A DNA stretch of 64,000 bases. Origin: UBA10365 sp041441915. GTDB lineage: Bacteria > Pseudomonadota > Alphaproteobacteria > Rhodobacterales > Rhodobacteraceae. The position numbers and the translations under genes are program-made. Positions 53,031-62,980 of the stretch are shown here, one piece after another. The notes under the pieces were generated by a model. That model did not search any database. It worked only from the letters and a program-made list of their open reading frames with translations, and had not been told where the DNA came from. Each line of letters starts with the position of its first letter. Position 1 is the stretch's first letter. Location of the stretch: contig JASDRS010000013.1 in NCBI GenBank assembly GCA_041441915.1, positions 1 to 64,000 of the forward strand, in the 5' to 3' direction.

Positions 53031-53283
53031 CGCACCAAAAGGCGTGGTCGGTCGGAGACAAACCCAGGGGAGGGTCTAGGGGGGCAAATTTCAATGCGCG
53101 TACCATTGGGGCAATCAACAGCCGTGCGCCTTGGGCTAAATCATTAGGAATTTCAGTTAAGATGCGCAAAGTTCCTACCGCTAAGACGGCAGCGCGTTCA
53201 AGCCTAATACAAAGACCATGAACTGATATAACCGTAATCAGTGGATTACCAGCCAGATAAATTATATCAAACATGAAGCCCAA
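53002..53283 (-). pseudogene. unidentified coding fragment upstream of the cupin relic
   Basis: A 93-codon minus-strand frame whose last part (DLAQGARLLIAPMVRALKFA, then PLDPPLGLSPTDHAFW) looks coding, while the front does not. It ends where the cupin frame begins, so it could be the original N-terminus of that gene or the tail of another. I do not recognise it. From 53284 to 53536 I see nothing but the maeB upstream region. Confidence 0.35.
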
Positions 53284-53536
53284 GCGTTAGGCATAAAAAG
53301 CCACATCTTCTATAAGATTTCCCTTGGGAAGACGAATTTAGCCACGCGGCTTTGTCATCTTGGGTCCGATTGCTTTTGGAGTTAATTTGCTACGAAGTTA
53401 TCTCAATTTCAAGACTATTTTCATTGGCATAAAAGTGAATTACAAGAGAAATTAAAAGGTTAGTGCTTCGGTGCTTGGCGGTTAAATTAAAGTAGTTTAA
53501 TATTAAAAAAATCTTATCAGGCGTGAGGGAAATATC

Positions 53537-55816
53537 ATGAGCGACCAAAAAAATGATGCTGCGCGCAAAGCGGCTCTTGATTATCATGAATTTCCAAAAC
53601 CTGGAAAATTAGAAATACGGGCCACCAAACCCTTGGCCAATGGCCGAGATCTTGCTCGCGCCTATTCACCCGGCGTGGCTGAGGCCTGTTTGGAAATCAA
53701 AGCCGATCCTGCGAATGCTAGTCGCTATACATCGCGCGGTAATTTGGTGGCTGTGGTCACCAATGGTTCAGCCGTGTTAGGGCTGGGAAATATTGGCGCG
53801 TTAGCATCGAAGCCTGTCATGGAGGGTAAGGCAGTTTTATTTAAGAAATTTGCGAATATTGATTGCTTTGATATCGAACTGAATGAGCCCGACCCCTATA
53901 AATTGGCTGATATTGTCTGCGCGTTGGAACCCACCTTTGGTGCCATCAATCTAGAAGACATCAAGGCCCCTGACTGTTTCATTGTTGAGGCAATCTGTCA
54001 CGAACGTATGCAAATCCCAGTCTTTCATGATGACCAGCATGGCACTGCCATTGTTGTGGGAGCGGCTACAATTAATGCTTTATTGGTTAGCAAAAAGAAA
54101 TTTGAGGATATTAAAATAGTTAGCACCGGCGGTGGATCAGCGGGGATAGCCTGTTTGAATATGCTGGTGAAAATGGGTGTTAAGCGTGAAAATATCTGGC
54201 TTTGTGACATCCACGGTCTGGTCTATGAGGGCCGTCGCGAGGATATGAATCCTGAAAAAGTCGCCTACGCCCAAAAAACTGATAAACGCGGTTTAGAAGA
54301 GGTGATCGACGGGGCTGATTTATTTTTGGGCCTGTCAGCGCCTGGGATCTTAACCATTGAGATGGTTACACGCATGGCGCCAAAGCCAATCATCTTTGCG
54401 TTGGCAAATCCTGAGCCAGAGATCTCGCCCCTTGAGATGGTCGAAGCCGTGCCCGACGCAATTATGGCTACAGGGCGTTCAGATTATCCCAATCAGGTCA
54501 ATAATGTGCTGTGCTTCCCATTTATATTCCGGGGTGCGTTAGACGTTGGGGCGACTAAGATAAATGATGCAATGAAATTAGCCTGTATTTCGGAGATTGC
54601 CGCCCTGGCCCGGGCCACCACCAGTGCCGAAGCCGCAGCTGCCTATCAGGGCGAACCCATGAGTTTTGGCCCAACTTATCTGATCCCAAAACCTTTTGAT
54701 CCGCGATTAATGGGTGTTGTTGCCTGCGCTGTCGCAAAGGCCGCGATGGAAACAGGCGTGGCCACACGCCCCATTGAAGATTTGGAAGCCTATCGTGATA
54801 GCCTCGACGGGTCGGTCTTTAAGTCTGCCATGATCATGCGGCCCGTTTTTGAAGTGGCGCGCACCAGCAGTCGCCGCATTATCTTTGCCGAAGGCGAGGA
54901 TGAACGCGTGTTGCGCGCAACCAGTGCTATTTTAGAAGAAATGACTGATAAGCCGATTTTAATCGGCCGCCCTGAGGTGATTGCGCAGCGCTGCCAAAGG
55001 GCTGGCTTGTCCATCCGTCCAGACCGTGATTTCGAAGTGGTTAACCCGCAGTCAGACAGTCGCTACCGGGATTACTGGCAAAGCTATCACCAATTGCTGG
55101 AACGCAATGGTGTTACACCCGACATTGCGCGCGCGATCATGCGCACCAACTCGACCGCCATTGCCGCGGTTGCGGTCCACCGCAGTGATGCAGATAGTAT
55201 GATTTGCGGCACCTTTGGACAATATTTATGGCATCTAAACTATGTTAATCAAGTGCTCGGTGGTGACGAAAAGCTGCCCGTCGGCGCACTGTCTTTGATG
55301 ATCCAAGAAGATGGCCCACTTTTCATTGCTGACACGCAGGTCAATGCAGTGCCCACGCCGCTACAAATTGCTGATACTATCTGCGGTGCCGCGCGCCATG
55401 CCCGGCGCTTTGGTGTGGAACCAAAAGTGGCCATGTGTTCACATTCCAACTTTGGTAATCTTGACACGGATTCAGGCCGACGCATGCGTGCAGCCCTAGA
55501 AATTCTAGATAATCGCTGCGTCGACTTTGAGTATGAAGGCGAAATGTCGGCCGATGCGGCGCTTGACCCAACCTTGCGCCAAAGGGTGTTTCCTGCAACG
55601 CGATTGGCGGGCGCTGCTAATATTTTGGTGTTTGCATATACCGATGCAGCTAATGTTGCGCGTAATATGCTGAAATACAAAGCCGATGGGCTGGAGATTG
55701 GGCCAATCCTTATGGGCATGGCCAACCGTGCCCATATTGTGACGCCCGCGATCACGCCGCGCGGACTTTTAAACATGTGCGCCTTGGCTGGCACGCCAGT
55801 GAATCACTACGGATAA
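53537..55816 (+). CDS. maeB: NADP-dependent malic enzyme with phosphotransacetylase-like domain
   Basis: A 759-residue protein that decarboxylates malate to pyruvate and makes NADPH. The malic domain (1-430) has RDLARAYSPGVAEACLEIKA, GNLVAVVTNGSAVLGLGNIG, CFIVEAICHERMQIPVFHDD with QHGTAIVVGAA and the Rossmann motif IVSTGGGSAGIACLNML. The C-terminal domain (about 440-759) is PTA-like (IIFAEGEDERVLRATS, and FGQYLWHLNYVNQVLG) and is thought to be regulatory and not catalytic. The length is normal for the fused alphaproteobacterial type. Confidence 0.94.
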   Translation: MSDQKNDAARKAALDYHEFPKPGKLEIRATKPLANGRDLARAYSPGVAEACLEIKADPANASRYTSRGNLVAVVTNGSAVLGLGNIGALASKPVMEGKAVLFKKFANIDCFDIELNEPDPYKLADIVCALEPTFGAINLEDIKAPDCFIVEAICHERMQIPVFHDDQHGTAIVVGAATINALLVSKKKFEDIKIVSTGGGSAGIACLNMLVKMGVKRENIWLCDIHGLVYEGRREDMNPEKVAYAQKTDKRGLEEVIDGADLFLGLSAPGILTIEMVTRMAPKPIIFALANPEPEISPLEMVEAVPDAIMATGRSDYPNQVNNVLCFPFIFRGALDVGATKINDAMKLACISEIAALARATTSAEAAAAYQGEPMSFGPTYLIPKPFDPRLMGVVACAVAKAAMETGVATRPIEDLEAYRDSLDGSVFKSAMIMRPVFEVARTSSRRIIFAEGEDERVLRATSAILEEMTDKPILIGRPEVIAQRCQRAGLSIRPDRDFEVVNPQSDSRYRDYWQSYHQLLERNGVTPDIARAIMRTNSTAIAAVAVHRSDADSMICGTFGQYLWHLNYVNQVLGGDEKLPVGALSLMIQEDGPLFIADTQVNAVPTPLQIADTICGAARHARRFGVEPKVAMCSHSNFGNLDTDSGRRMRAALEILDNRCVDFEYEGEMSADAALDPTLRQRVFPATRLAGAANILVFAYTDAANVARNMLKYKADGLEIGPILMGMANRAHIVTPAITPRGLLNMCALAGTPVNHYG

Positions 55817-55888
55817 TTAGCCGCCTCTTGACTTTATCGTTGCCAAAGGGTGTATCGGGCCATTAATTCGCCTTGGGAAGGGCCAAAC

Positions 55889-57667
55889 ATGAACGCGTAT
55901 CGCAGTCATAATTGTACAGAGTTAAACAAAGCCCATGTGGGCAACGAGGTACGGCTTTCGGGTTGGGTGCACCGCGTGCGAGATCATGGCGGCGTTTTGT
56001 TTGTTGATCTGCGTGACCATTACGGCATCACCCAAGTGATAGCCGATAGCGATAGCCCCGCCTTTGTTGACATCGAAAAATGCCGAGCCGAATGGGTGAT
56101 ATCGATAGTTGGCAAGGTAAAAGTGCGTGATGAAAGCCTAGTAAATTCTAAACTTCCCACTGGCGATATCGAGGTTTATGCGTCCAGTTTTGAGCTTTTG
56201 GGCATGGCTGAAGAACTGCCGATGCCGGTTTTCGGTGAGGTGGATTATCCAGAAGAAACCCGCCTGACTTACCGCTTTTTAGATTTGCGCCGCGAAAAAT
56301 TGCACGCAAATATGACGCTCCGGTCTAATGTGGTGCGTTCAATTCGCAATCGCATGTGGGATCAAGGGTTTAACGAATTTCAAACCCCAATCATGACGGC
56401 TTCGTCGCCAGAAGGAGCGCGCGACTTTTTAGTGCCGAGCCGTCTGCATCCGGGAAAATTCTATGCGCTGCCTCAGGCACCCCAACAGTTTAAACAATTG
56501 ATCATGGTTGCAGGCTTTGACCGATATTTCCAAATTGCTCCTTGCTTTCGTGACGAAGACCCCCGCGCCGACCGGAGCCCAACCGATTTTTATCAGCTAG
56601 ATATTGAGATGTCTTTTGTTGAACAGGAAGATATTTTCAACACGGTTCAGCCGGTTGTTCAGGGCATCTTCGAAGAATTTGGTAAAGGTAGGACAGTTTC
56701 GACCGAGTGGCCGCGCATTCCTTACCGCGACAGTCTGCTGATGTATGGGTCTGACAAGCCCGACCTGCGCAATCCAATAAAAATGCAGATCGTGTCTGAG
56801 CATTTCTTTGGTGGCGGCTTTGCCATCTTTGCAAATTTGCTCGAGCAAGAAGGTACGCAAATTCGTGCCATTCCTGCCCCAACCGGTGGGTCGCGCAAGT
56901 TTTGTGACCGCATGAATACATTTGCACAAAAAGAAGGTCTGCCTGGTATGGGCTATATCTTGTGGCGCAATGCGGAAGATAGCTCTGGCCTGGAAGCGGC
57001 CGGACCTTTGGCCAAGAATATTGGCCCCGAGCGCACTGAAGCGATTCGTCAGCAACTAGGCTTGGGCGTAGGCGATGCGGCATTTTTCTTGGGTGGGATG
57101 CCTGATGCTTTTGAAGCTGTTGCCGGGCGCGCGCGCAATGAAATTGGCCGTGAATTGGGTCTGACAGAAACGGATACATTCCGCTTTGCTTGGATCGTCG
57201 ATTTCCCGATGTATGAGAAAACTGCCGAAGGCAAAATTGACTTCTCGCATAATCCCTTTTCAATGCCGCAAGGTGGATTTGATGCATTGATGGGAGATCC
57301 ACTGCAGGTTTATGCTTATCAATATGATCTGGCTTGTAATGGTTATGAGTTGATTTCAGGCGGAATTCGCAATCACAAACCTGAAATTATGTTCAAAGCT
57401 TTTGAATTGGCGGGCTATCCTGATTCCGAAGTTGAAAAACGATTTGGTGGTATGGTTAAGGCGTTCAAATATGGCGCGCCTCCGCATGGCGGGTGTGCTG
57501 CTGGGATTGACCGCATCGTGATGCTGTTAGCTGATGAGGCTAATATCCGAGAAGTGATCATGTTTCCAATGAACCAACGTGCCGAAGATTTATTGATGGG
57601 CGCGCCTTCGGAACCGATGAATGAACAACTTCGCGACTTAAGCTTACGGGTCATTTCTCGCGATTAG
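55889..57667 (+). CDS. aspS: aspartyl-tRNA synthetase
   Basis: A 592-residue class IIb synthetase. The ATG at 55889 follows GGGAAGGG. The N-terminal OB-fold anticodon domain has RLSGWVHRVRDHGGVLFVDL-type sequence. The catalytic core has FQTPIMTASSPEGARDFLVP, motif 2 in CFRDEDPRADRSPTDFYQLD and motif 3 in GAPPHGGCAAGIDRIVML. The bacterial GAD insertion lies in the middle (about 300-420). It may be non-discriminating as in many alphaproteobacteria. Confidence 0.96.
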   Translation: MNAYRSHNCTELNKAHVGNEVRLSGWVHRVRDHGGVLFVDLRDHYGITQVIADSDSPAFVDIEKCRAEWVISIVGKVKVRDESLVNSKLPTGDIEVYASSFELLGMAEELPMPVFGEVDYPEETRLTYRFLDLRREKLHANMTLRSNVVRSIRNRMWDQGFNEFQTPIMTASSPEGARDFLVPSRLHPGKFYALPQAPQQFKQLIMVAGFDRYFQIAPCFRDEDPRADRSPTDFYQLDIEMSFVEQEDIFNTVQPVVQGIFEEFGKGRTVSTEWPRIPYRDSLLMYGSDKPDLRNPIKMQIVSEHFFGGGFAIFANLLEQEGTQIRAIPAPTGGSRKFCDRMNTFAQKEGLPGMGYILWRNAEDSSGLEAAGPLAKNIGPERTEAIRQQLGLGVGDAAFFLGGMPDAFEAVAGRARNEIGRELGLTETDTFRFAWIVDFPMYEKTAEGKIDFSHNPFSMPQGGFDALMGDPLQVYAYQYDLACNGYELISGGIRNHKPEIMFKAFELAGYPDSEVEKRFGGMVKAFKYGAPPHGGCAAGIDRIVMLLADEANIREVIMFPMNQRAEDLLMGAPSEPMNEQLRDLSLRVISRD

Positions 57668-57741
57668 TCGAAAGGCGGGGCTATGGAAAAAAAGATCAAG
57701 TGCTTGAACTGGGCACTCTCTTTTCAAGTTAGTCGCCACTG

Positions 57742-58342
57742 CCTATTCCTTCGGGTATCATTATTAAAGGGGGCCATGTTATCTTGTGCCCTTTAAAGCG
57801 CACCGACCACGCGGCTGAACTTTGTGCCGCCTTTGGCCAAGCGCCCTACCTTTGGATCTACTTGTCTTATGGCCCCCTTGCCAATTCTGCCGATTATGGT
57901 GATTGGATAGGCCAAAATACCGCCATAGATCACCCAGTTTTTTGCAATTATTGACCAGAGCAGCCAAAAACGGTGGGTGTAGCCTGCTATTTGAATGTAA
58001 GCTCAAGTGTTGGCTCGATCGAGGCATGCCATTTCCGCCTAACGCCCATTTTTCAAAAACCCAAAGCGGTGATAGAGGCGATGTTTTTGATGACGCAGTG
58101 GACCCTTAGTAATGGCTATCGGCGCTGTGTATGGAAGCGATGCTTTAAAGCTGCCTTCTTAGCGTGCGGCAGCACGATTGGAATTGCCTTATGAGGGCGT
58201 GTTTAGGCAGATGTCGATCGCCAAAGGCCGTAACCGTGACACGGCTCGGTTTGCTGCGATAGATTGCGAATGGCCAAGGCTAGAGGTTACTTTTAGTGCC
58301 TGGTTAACAGACACAAATTTTAACTTCAATGGCGTAAGATAA
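57742..58342 (+). pseudogene. GNAT acetyltransferase (RimJ/RimL-like), wrecked
   Basis: Plus-strand frame 57742-57947 reads GHVILCPLKRTDHAAELCAA, PYLWIYLSYGPLANSADYGD and then a TGA; past the stop the same frame continues TVGVACYLNVSSSVGSIEAC and KPKAVIEAMFLMTQWTLSNG with YRRCVWKRCF, closing at 58195. A shift then gives EGVFRQMSIAKGRNRDTARF and AAIDCEWPRLEVTFSAWL to TAA at 58340. This is the order of the RimJ/RimL GNATs: acetyl-CoA site (normally NAASRRAAxRLGF, here eroded), and EGxFRQxxxxKGRNRDTAWF near the end. One stop plus one shift, and the coenzyme loop is lost. Confidence 0.85.
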
Positions 58343-58719
58343 CGTTACTTTCCAACCTCACTAAGAATATTTTATCACTTAACAACCCAACTTTTTTATA
58401 AGTAAAATAGGTGCTTACGCGGGATTAGATAACCAATTTTCTAGGCTGTTAATAATTGTTCTATGAACTTGAGGCGTGCTAATAGTTTTGATTGGACTAA
58501 AGAATATTATTGCGCTTTCGCAAAGAGTGCCAACCCTAGAAATTAGAGTGACAGTGCGGCATATTACCCATGATCTTCATTTAATGGAGCATGTGCTGAT
58601 AAAATAGGCTATTGTTTAATCGAATTAAATCCCAGGAAAGTTTTGCATTTTTTTGGGAAAACTGGACCCTTGATTTGACCCACTTTGGAAAGCATAAGAA
58701 GTGATGGATAGGAGCGTAA
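58343..58719. other. AT-rich intergenic region upstream of mce
   Basis: About 375 bp with no open frame of note and no recognisable gene relic. It must hold the promoter of the mce-DUF1467 operon. AGGAG lies six bases before the mce ATG. Confidence 0.6.
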
Positions 58720-59127
58720 ATGATTGGAAGGTTGAACCATTTAGCCATAGCTGTGCCCGATCTTGACGTGGCCCGCGCACTTTATAGGGACATGTTAGGG
58801 GCAACAGTGGGGGCGCCCATGGATATGCCAGACCATGGGGTTCGCGTGGTCTTTATTGAATTGCCCAATACCAAAATAGAACTCTTACATCCACTGGGGG
58901 CCGCCTCGCCCATTGCGGAATTTTTAGACAAGAACCCCTTGGGCGGGATTCATCATATATGCTACGAGGTTGACGATATCTTGGCCACCCGTGATCACCT
59001 GATCGCCCGTGGCGCACGGATTTTGGGGCCAACCGAACCTAATGTTGGGGCCCATGGAAAACCTGTGTTGTTTTTAAACCCCAAAGACTTTAACGGATGC
59101 CTTATTGAATTGGAGCAAGCCACATGA
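58720..59127 (+). CDS. mce: methylmalonyl-CoA epimerase
   Basis: A 135-residue vicinal-oxygen-chelate enzyme that interconverts the two methylmalonyl-CoA epimers, between propionyl-CoA carboxylase and the mutase. The metal-ligand blocks LNHLAIAVPDLDVARALYRD, FIELPNTKIELLHPLG (Glu/His) and GGIHHICYEVDDI with His, then LFLNPKDFNGCLIELEQ with the final Glu, are intact. It overlaps the DUF1467 gene by four bases, as in many Rhodobacteraceae. The propionyl-CoA synthetase gene at 36-38 kb is broken, but propionyl-CoA can arise from other routes. Confidence 0.93.
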   Translation: MIGRLNHLAIAVPDLDVARALYRDMLGATVGAPMDMPDHGVRVVFIELPNTKIELLHPLGAASPIAEFLDKNPLGGIHHICYEVDDILATRDHLIARGARILGPTEPNVGAHGKPVLFLNPKDFNGCLIELEQAT

Positions 59128-59408
59128 CCATTACAGCCGCACTCGTCCTCTTTGCTGTCGCGTGGTTTATGGTGTTTTTCATTATTCTGCCGCTCCGAGT
59201 GACGTCGCAGGCCGAAGCTGGCAATGTAGAGCCTGGAACGCCACGCTCGGCGCCCGCGGGTGATGTCGTGGCGCAAAAGGCGCGTCTGGCCACGTTGATC
59301 GCGATCATCGTTTGGGGGCTCTTGGTGGCTATTATCACCTCTGATTTCATCACCGTGCGAGACCTTGATTTTATGGGACGCATGGGGCCACCGGCAGTTG
59401 AAAATTAA
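59124..59408 (+). CDS. DUF1467 family membrane protein
   Basis: A 94-residue protein with two membrane helices: ALVLFAVAWFMVFFIILPLR and LATLIAIIVWGLLVAIITSD, joined by a Gly/Pro-rich loop (AEAGNVEPGTPRSAP). The PLRVTSQAE motif after helix 1 is the DUF1467 signature. Function unknown. It is translationally coupled to mce. Confidence 0.88.
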   Translation: MTITAALVLFAVAWFMVFFIILPLRVTSQAEAGNVEPGTPRSAPAGDVVAQKARLATLIAIIVWGLLVAIITSDFITVRDLDFMGRMGPPAVEN

Positions 59409-59452
59409 GCTGAGTGACTTGGACGAGCAAAGAATTGGTACGCCCTGTGGGC

Positions 59453-60031
59453 CTACCTCTCTAGCCAGTCGGTAATTTGAGCAATATCAGGGCGGGCGGT
59501 TTTGGGTGGAGTGGCCGTGACTGACCCCAAATGAACAATGCCCGAAATGGTTTCAAGTGGCTTAAGGCCAAATGCGCTTTGGGCAAAGTTGGGTTCATGC
59601 GATACCCACCCTGAAAGCCAACATGCCCCAAAGCCAGCGGCTTGGGCGGCATTGGCCAGACCAATGCAAACGGCACCAGCAGATAGAACCTGTTCAATTA
59701 ACGGGACTTTTTCTATTTCCCTAGGGCTAGATACCACCACCACCGCCAGATTGCTAAAGTCAAACTGGCCATGAGCCTTAGCTGTCTTTACCGCATCTAC
59801 CCCAAGGTCTTGGGCATAGAGCTTGGCCATGCACGAAATGCGGGTCAGGGCAGGTTTTTTCAAAACAAGAAACCGCCAAGGCACCAATTTGCCGTGATCT
59901 GGGCTGCGGGCGGCTATCGTCAAAAGTTTAGCAAGGAGCACGTCGTCTGGCACAGGCAGGCTTAATGAGCGGGCTGGATAGGAGTGGCGGTCACTTAAAA
60001 AATCTAGCACTTCTGGGTTAAAGTTCGGCAT
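59453..60031 (-). CDS. nitroreductase-family flavoprotein (YdjA-like)
   Basis: A 192-residue FMN protein. RHSYPARSLSLPVPDDVLL (FMN Arg and Ser), ARSPDHGKLVPWRFLVL and the later ANAAQAAGFGACWLSGW match the YdjA subgroup of small nitroreductases. Substrate unknown. It is convergent with the DUF1467 gene and 60 bp downstream of the HDAC-like gene on the same strand. Confidence 0.88.
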   Translation of the reverse strand: MPNFNPEVLDFLSDRHSYPARSLSLPVPDDVLLAKLLTIAARSPDHGKLVPWRFLVLKKPALTRISCMAKLYAQDLGVDAVKTAKAHGQFDFSNLAVVVVSSPREIEKVPLIEQVLSAGAVCIGLANAAQAAGFGACWLSGWVSHEPNFAQSAFGLKPLETISGIVHLGSVTATPPKTARPDIAQITDWLER

Positions 60032-60091
60032 TAGCTTCTCTCTTTTGGGTAGTGCGGGTGAGGCTCACATTGGTCACAAGCCAATTATTTT

Positions 60092-61198
60092 TTATAAAAA
60101 AAGGTTTTCCATTTCGTCAATCAATGTGCTTACGAAATTGTCAAACCGTGCGCTGGGTTGGCGCTGGGCTAGAGTTTGTGCCATTGGGTCTGGCGCACAG
60201 ACGGCGCTTCGCGACAGTTCTTGCAAGACCCCATGGCCACAAAAGGGTACGTAGACCTCAGAATAGCCGCCCTCATGAACAAGGGTAAGACGCCCTTCGC
60301 ACAGGTCGTGGGCGGCCTCCATCATCAGTTGTGTCATTTGGCGAAAAGTCTCGGCGGTGGCTAGGGTGCGCGACAACGGATCAACCGCCGCCGCATCATA
60401 GCCGCAGGCCACAATGATTGCATCTGGCCCGTAAGCCTGCAAGGCGGGGATCACAAGGCGTTCAATTACTTCAATATAGTTACTATGACCACTGCCGGGG
60501 GGCAGAGGAATATTAATATTGGCGCCGAACCCAGCACCCGCGCCGCGGTCTTCGCAGTCGCCCGTATCCATTGGGTAGTTGCGTTCTTGATGTAGGCTGA
60601 TGGTTAGGACATCATCACGGTCATAAAAGACCGCTTCGGTGCCGTTTCCATGGTGCACATCCCAATCCACAACTGCAATACGCTCCGTCATGCCCCTAGC
60701 CAAGGCGGATTCAATGGCGATTGCGATGTTATTAAGCAAGCAAAAGCCATTTGGAAATTCGGGCAAGCAATGATGCCCTGGGGGGCGCGACAAGGCATAA
60801 GAGTTTTTTGCACTGCCAGTTAAAACATCATAAAACGCTGACTGCGCCAAGCCAGCTGAAAGAGCAGCTATCTCAAAGCCACCATGCGAAAATGGGGTTC
60901 GCAGACCAAGTTCGCCGCCCGGCCCATCCGAAAGCTCTTTAAATCGACGCAAAAAAGATTGCGGATGCACGCGCGCCAAATCGTCCCAATGAGCGGGTTC
61001 GGCTTGCTTGGCGTCAAGATCATGGATAAGGCCCGTGACATCCAACAGGTTTTTAAGGCGTCGCTTGGTCTCAGGATTTTCAGGCAATCCGCCCGCCAAA
61101 GGCTGTACCAAACCACCGACGGGCAGGGTAAATGCATAATTTCCACCCCCATGCCAGAAGCATTTTTCGTCCCAATAAAAAGCCGTTGTCACGGGCAC
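60092..61198 (-). CDS. histone-deacetylase-family amidohydrolase
   Basis: A 368-residue zinc hydrolase of the HDAC/acetylpolyamine amidohydrolase superfamily. The active-site region SRPPGHHCLPEFPNGFCLLN (His-His pair) is followed by VVDWDVHHGNGTEAVFYD (zinc Asp/His) and VACGYDAAAVDPLSRTLAT (second zinc Asp). The N-terminal WDEKCFWHGGGNYAF is typical of class II bacterial members. The substrate may be an acetylated polyamine or amine; this is not decided by the sequence. All metal ligands are present. Confidence 0.9.
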   Translation of the reverse strand: MPVTTAFYWDEKCFWHGGGNYAFTLPVGGLVQPLAGGLPENPETKRRLKNLLDVTGLIHDLDAKQAEPAHWDDLARVHPQSFLRRFKELSDGPGGELGLRTPFSHGGFEIAALSAGLAQSAFYDVLTGSAKNSYALSRPPGHHCLPEFPNGFCLLNNIAIAIESALARGMTERIAVVDWDVHHGNGTEAVFYDRDDVLTISLHQERNYPMDTGDCEDRGAGAGFGANINIPLPPGSGHSNYIEVIERLVIPALQAYGPDAIIVACGYDAAAVDPLSRTLATAETFRQMTQLMMEAAHDLCEGRLTLVHEGGYSEVYVPFCGHGVLQELSRSAVCAPDPMAQTLAQRQPSARFDNFVSTLIDEMENLFL

Positions 61199-61798
61199 TC
61201 CTGTTGCAGTTCTTGTTTAGCGCTTCTAGTGAAGTTTAAGCACAAGTTTCGTGTCACGCCAGAAAATTCGGCTATTCTAGAGGCGTCAGTAAGGGTGATA
61301 GGTTAGGTTTAAGAGGTTGCAGTGTGACCTTGAATTTGATGAGATGGGGCATGCCGTCTGGCATCAGGCGATATCACAAGAATAAGAGTTTTAAGTAGTT
61401 GGTTTTAGAAGTGACCGTGTGGCAGTTTTACTAGTCTGGCAGAATTTGAGGATGATGACGTTAATCACCTGATGCGTGGATGGGGCTTAGCAGAATGTTG
61501 TGTGTTTTGAGGGCAAACCGTATTTCCGCAAAAGCTCTCACAAAATTGCATCGAATTTTGAATCGGAGCAATAGTGTTTGGATTTCATAAGATTTTACAC
61601 TTGTCATGATTTTGACGATCGAGGAATACGAAAAATATTCATTATAAACAATTTAATAATGTAATTAATTTAATATTGATGTCCTTCTCGTCATGAAATT
61701 TTTTTAAAAATAAATAATTGTCAATTTGCTGACAGATGAGTTGAATTTTTTGAAAATATATGAATATAAGATCATAGATTAACAAGGCATTTTTATAA
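61199..61798. other. 600-bp AT-rich intergenic region, no gene recognised
   Basis: Divergent spacer between the HDAC-like gene and the sigma-54 activator gene. The distal 200 bp are very AT-rich (poly-A/T runs at 61640-61760), as in bent or regulated promoters. I looked for a TGGCAC-N5-TTGC sigma-54 site and found none convincing. No protein relic is visible in the three plus frames. Confidence 0.55.
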
Positions 61799-62938
61799 AT
61801 GGCGCTTCAGGAACCTAATAGCACTCAGGGCGCGAAAGCGCGATTGACGGGTGAACACTTTACCAAGACTGCGATTGTGGGATCGTCGCAGGCAGTTATA
61901 AGTATGCGGCAGCTGATTTCTTTGGTGGCCCCGACCTCTGGCAGCGTTTTAGTATTGGGCCCTACAGGTGCTGGCAAAGAGTTGGTCGCCGAAGCCATTC
62001 ATCGTGAAAGTCGGCGGCGTGGAAAGCTTATTTCATTAAATTGCGCGGCTATTCCTTCCGAACTTCTGGAAAGTGAGCTTTTTGGTTACGAAAAAGGCGC
62101 TTTCACGGGTGCTGATAGGCAAAGACTGGGGCGGTTTGAGCAGGCCGAAAATGGTACGTTGTTTTTAGATGAAATTGGCGACCTGCCGCTTAACCTGCAA
62201 ACAAAGCTCTTGCGTGTTCTCGAGTCCCGAACAGTGCAGCGCGTGGGTGGGCGCGAAGATATCAAATTAAACTTTCGCTTAGTTTGTGCAACGCATCAAT
62301 TTTTAGCTAAAAAGGTTGAAGTTGGCGATTTTCGCGAAGATTTATTTTATCGCTTAAATGTGTTTCCGATTGAAGTGCCATCCTTGGCGGACCGTAGTTC
62401 GGATATTCCAGAAATATTGGCAGCTCTTGCGGCAGCTCGGCAATGTGAAGATGCAGAAATACCAGCGCCCGACTTTGACCCGTCAGCGTTACACGCTCTT
62501 TGCACATATGATTGGCCAGGGAATGTGCGTGAATTGCGCAATGTGGTTGACCGCGCCTTTATTTTGTTTGCAGGGCTTGACGTCTCTGGCCGGCACGTAC
62601 GAGAAAATCTTTTGCATATGCGCGTGCCAGATGCATCACAGATTGATGATCAAGATGTCATCTGGCAAGAAATGGACGCGTTGGAAGGGTTGAGTGATCT
62701 TGAACCCGTCGCTGATCTGCCCAAACCTGAGGCATATCGTACTTGGTTTGAACATTTTGACGACATTGATTTGCGCAGGCTTATTCGCGATATCGAGGTC
62801 GTCTTGATAGAGGCCGCACTTGAAAAGCATGATGGCCTTGTAAGTAGAGCGGCCGAAGTTTTAAAGTTGAGGCGAACGACTTTGATTGAGAAGATGAAAA
62901 AACTCATGATTGAGCGGCCAACCGGGCCCAATCTATAG
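61799..62938 (+). CDS. sigma-54-dependent transcriptional activator, FleQ/FleT-like
   Basis: A 379-residue bacterial enhancer-binding protein. Only about 25 residues precede the AAA+ domain, so there is no receiver or sensor domain. The AAA+ part has Walker A GPTGAGKE (54-61), the sigma-54 contact loop GAFTGA (100-105), Walker B LFLDEIGD (121-128), REDLFYRLNVFPIEVPSL and WPGNVRELRNVVDRAF. An acidic linker precedes a Fis-type helix-turn-helix (AAEVLKLRRTTLIEKMKKL). It would activate RpoN promoters. The flagellar fliD gene next to it suggests flagellar control, as for FleQ/FleT in Rhodobacter. The ATG at 61799 has only a weak ribosome site. Confidence 0.88.
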   Translation: MALQEPNSTQGAKARLTGEHFTKTAIVGSSQAVISMRQLISLVAPTSGSVLVLGPTGAGKELVAEAIHRESRRRGKLISLNCAAIPSELLESELFGYEKGAFTGADRQRLGRFEQAENGTLFLDEIGDLPLNLQTKLLRVLESRTVQRVGGREDIKLNFRLVCATHQFLAKKVEVGDFREDLFYRLNVFPIEVPSLADRSSDIPEILAALAAARQCEDAEIPAPDFDPSALHALCTYDWPGNVRELRNVVDRAFILFAGLDVSGRHVRENLLHMRVPDASQIDDQDVIWQEMDALEGLSDLEPVADLPKPEAYRTWFEHFDDIDLRRLIRDIEVVLIEAALEKHDGLVSRAAEVLKLRRTTLIEKMKKLMIERPTGPNL

Positions 62939-62962
62939 CTGTAAACTTGACTTGTAACAGAG

Positions 62963-62980
62963 CTGAGCGAAGACGCTCAG
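62963..62980 (+). terminator. short hairpin after the sigma-54 activator gene
   Basis: CTGAGCG (62963-62969) pairs with CGCTCAG (62974-62980) around an AAGA tetraloop, 24 bp after the stop. No T-run follows, so it may aid RNA stability or Rho-dependent ending. Confidence 0.5.
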
